Shown: positions 63,282-64,000 of the stretch, in pieces
Layout of the letters: each line of letters begins with the position of its first letter
Position numbering within the stretch: position 1 is the stretch's first letter
DNA from: Adiantum capillus-veneris
Taxonomy: Eukaryota; Streptophyta; Polypodiopsida; Polypodiales; Pteridaceae
DNA length: 64,000 nt
NCBI GenBank assembly: GCA_014529385.2
Contig: CM043966.1
Span: 140,294,211-140,358,210 of the forward strand
Direction: 5' to 3'
Program-made: the position numbers and the translations under genes
The notes under the pieces: generated by a model
What the model was told of the DNA's origin: nothing
Databases searched by the model: none
What the model saw: the letters and a program-made list of their open reading frames with translations, nothing else

Positions 63282-63704
63282 ATGGCTACTTCACCAGAGG
63301 CATGCACTTCTATTTTTGATGAAAGGTACCCCTTGTCTTTTCAACAAGTGTTCTACGTATGCTACCCTATACTTTCTTGCGAATGGGATTTGATAGAGAG
63401 CCTTGCATGTGAGAGAAATTTTGAGGAGTTAGAATGGCTGATACGTCTATGGCTAACTAGTGATCCCTACCCAGTAGCGAATGTGTCTCCAATGGCACAT
63501 GCTTATTCTTTTGCACAAGATGAGTATCCACGCATCACGAGGTTCTTGATTAGCATGCTTGCACAAGAGGATGATGAAGAGGAACTAATAGAGACCGAGG
63601 AAGACTATGGCCTCACGGACAACGATTTTATTTATCTAGATGATGAGGATAGAGGCCTAGCCTTAGGGTGGCCACCCGGTTTATATAATATCCTCTTTCC
63701 TTGA
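63282..63704 (+). CDS. unrecognised acidic ORF, 140 aa, downstream of E7 pol
   Basis: ATG 63,282 (MATSPEACTSIFDERYPLSF) to TGA 63,704. The first two thirds look globular with many Trp, Tyr and Cys (LSCEWDLIESLACERNFEEL, EWLIRLWL); the last third is very acidic (EDDEEELIETEEDYG). There is no signal peptide or membrane segment, so it does not look like an envelope protein. It follows a polypurine tract and a TATA-like segment and precedes a second purine tract (AAAAGGGG, 63,709-63,716). I do not recognise it. It could lie inside a long LTR or in the 3' internal part of E7. Confidence 0.5.
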   Translation: MATSPEACTSIFDERYPLSFQQVFYVCYPILSCEWDLIESLACERNFEELEWLIRLWLTSDPYPVANVSPMAHAYSFAQDEYPRITRFLISMLAQEDDEEELIETEEDYGLTDNDFIYLDDEDRGLALGWPPGLYNILFP

Positions 63705-64000
63705 TTCTAAAAGGGGTGACAGATAGGTAGGTTAGGGGTCTAGATTGTGTTTTGAGTTTGTTTTTTAGGAGTTTTAATTTTTCCCACTGATGTGCCTCCT
63801 GGGGGTATTCCTTTTGTTTCCTAGTGTGTACAGGAGCGTGTTGCTATTGATAGGATTTGGACCTTCATGGAACCTTTCTCTCGTTCACACTTCAAATCAA
63901 GCGCGACCATCAACACAAACAGGTGTTTCTTATCCATTAGCATTGCCCTTATCTTTTTTGCATCCATGTTTGTCTGCTTTGATTGTGATTGGTAGCATAA
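63705..64000. other. non-coding right edge
   Basis: Begins CTAAAAGGGG|TGACAGATAGG, a weak polypurine tract and possible LTR start. The rest is T-rich without an ORF. The element continues past the window. Confidence 0.4.

Larger units (their letters stand above)
52801..64000 (+). mobile_element. E7: young-looking Ty3/gypsy element with two proteases (right end outside window)
   Basis: An LTR with a TATAAAA word ends at about 53,317, followed by an Asp-type primer site. Gag (54,310-56,518) and an uninterrupted 2,085-codon pol (56,742-62,999) follow. The family is that of E3. The pol domains are PR1, RT, RNase H, integrase, coiled coil, PR2 and a WxPK tail. A strong polypurine tract follows at 63,007-63,020, then an extra ORF. 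The sequence after this tract does not match the 5' LTR, so the 3' end is unresolved. Confidence 0.8.

Noticed and set aside
63282-63704. Envelope-like gene
   Set aside because: No signal peptide, no transmembrane segment, no surface-protein features; acidic C-terminus.
63021-64000. Calling this region the E7 3' LTR outright
   Set aside because: The polypurine tract supports it, but no matching sequence lies before the E7 primer site, so it is reported only as a possibility.

Overview
The window is nuclear DNA of a land plant with a large, repeat-rich genome. It holds nested LTR retrotransposons, a hAT transposase relic, many GA, CA and CT microsatellites, and no recognisable host housekeeping gene. 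The plant call rests on three things: a Ty3/gypsy element with a second, archaeal-type RNase H (the Tat-lineage hallmark), a BED/DUF659-type hAT relic, and copia and chromovirus-like pol relics. I lean weakly towards a non-flowering vascular plant, but nothing here proves it. Every element that can be oriented reads on the + strand.

Layout. 1-7,238: an LTR-like fragment at the left edge, then non-coding DNA with microsatellites and several two-copy tandem duplications of about 100 bp. 7,239-14,789 (E1): a decayed Ty3/gypsy element of chromovirus-like type with an iMet-type primer site and an antisense tRNA-like sequence in its leader. 15.8-16.1 kb: CT/CA microsatellites. 16,529-17,062: an array of eight hairpin-forming repeats, followed by a hAT relic (17,241-17,969). 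18.7-20.4 kb: unrecognised ORF fragments and a 127-bp tandem repeat. 20,357-24,039 (E2): a Tat-like element with a large internal deletion. 24.05-33.1 kb (E3): a long decayed gypsy element with two aspartic protease domains. 33,674-37,125 (E4): another internally deleted element. 37.1-40.68 kb plus 47.83-50.14 kb (host unit U): an unidentified repeat unit with palindrome-bearing repeats and a coiled-coil ORF, split by E5. 40,684-47,827 (E5): a nearly complete Tat-like element with 872-bp LTRs and a 4-bp ACGT target duplication. 50,142-50,900: an LTR. 51.0-52.8 kb (E6): a 5'-truncated copia element. From about 52.8 kb past the right edge (E7): a young-looking gypsy element with one uninterrupted 2085-codon pol ORF.

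Most interesting points. (1) E3 and E7 share the order gag - PR1 - RT - RNase H - integrase - coiled coil - PR2 - WxPK tail, so they carry a second aspartic protease downstream of integrase. I do not know this layout from described plant gypsy lineages. (2) E2, E4 and E5 all sit between ACGT tetramers and share a very similar primer binding site, which suggests a target preference for the palindrome ACGT. (3) Two repeat arrays look structurally constrained: the hairpin units at 16.5-17.1 kb show compensatory stem changes, and four palindromes at 38.2-39.1 kb keep perfect 10-bp arms inside otherwise diverged repeats. (4) The host unit carries a GT-AG intron-like segment, and its ORF is interrupted in frame by E5.

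All calls come from reading the sequence. No database comparison was possible, and element boundaries are stated as firm only where two LTR copies could be compared.
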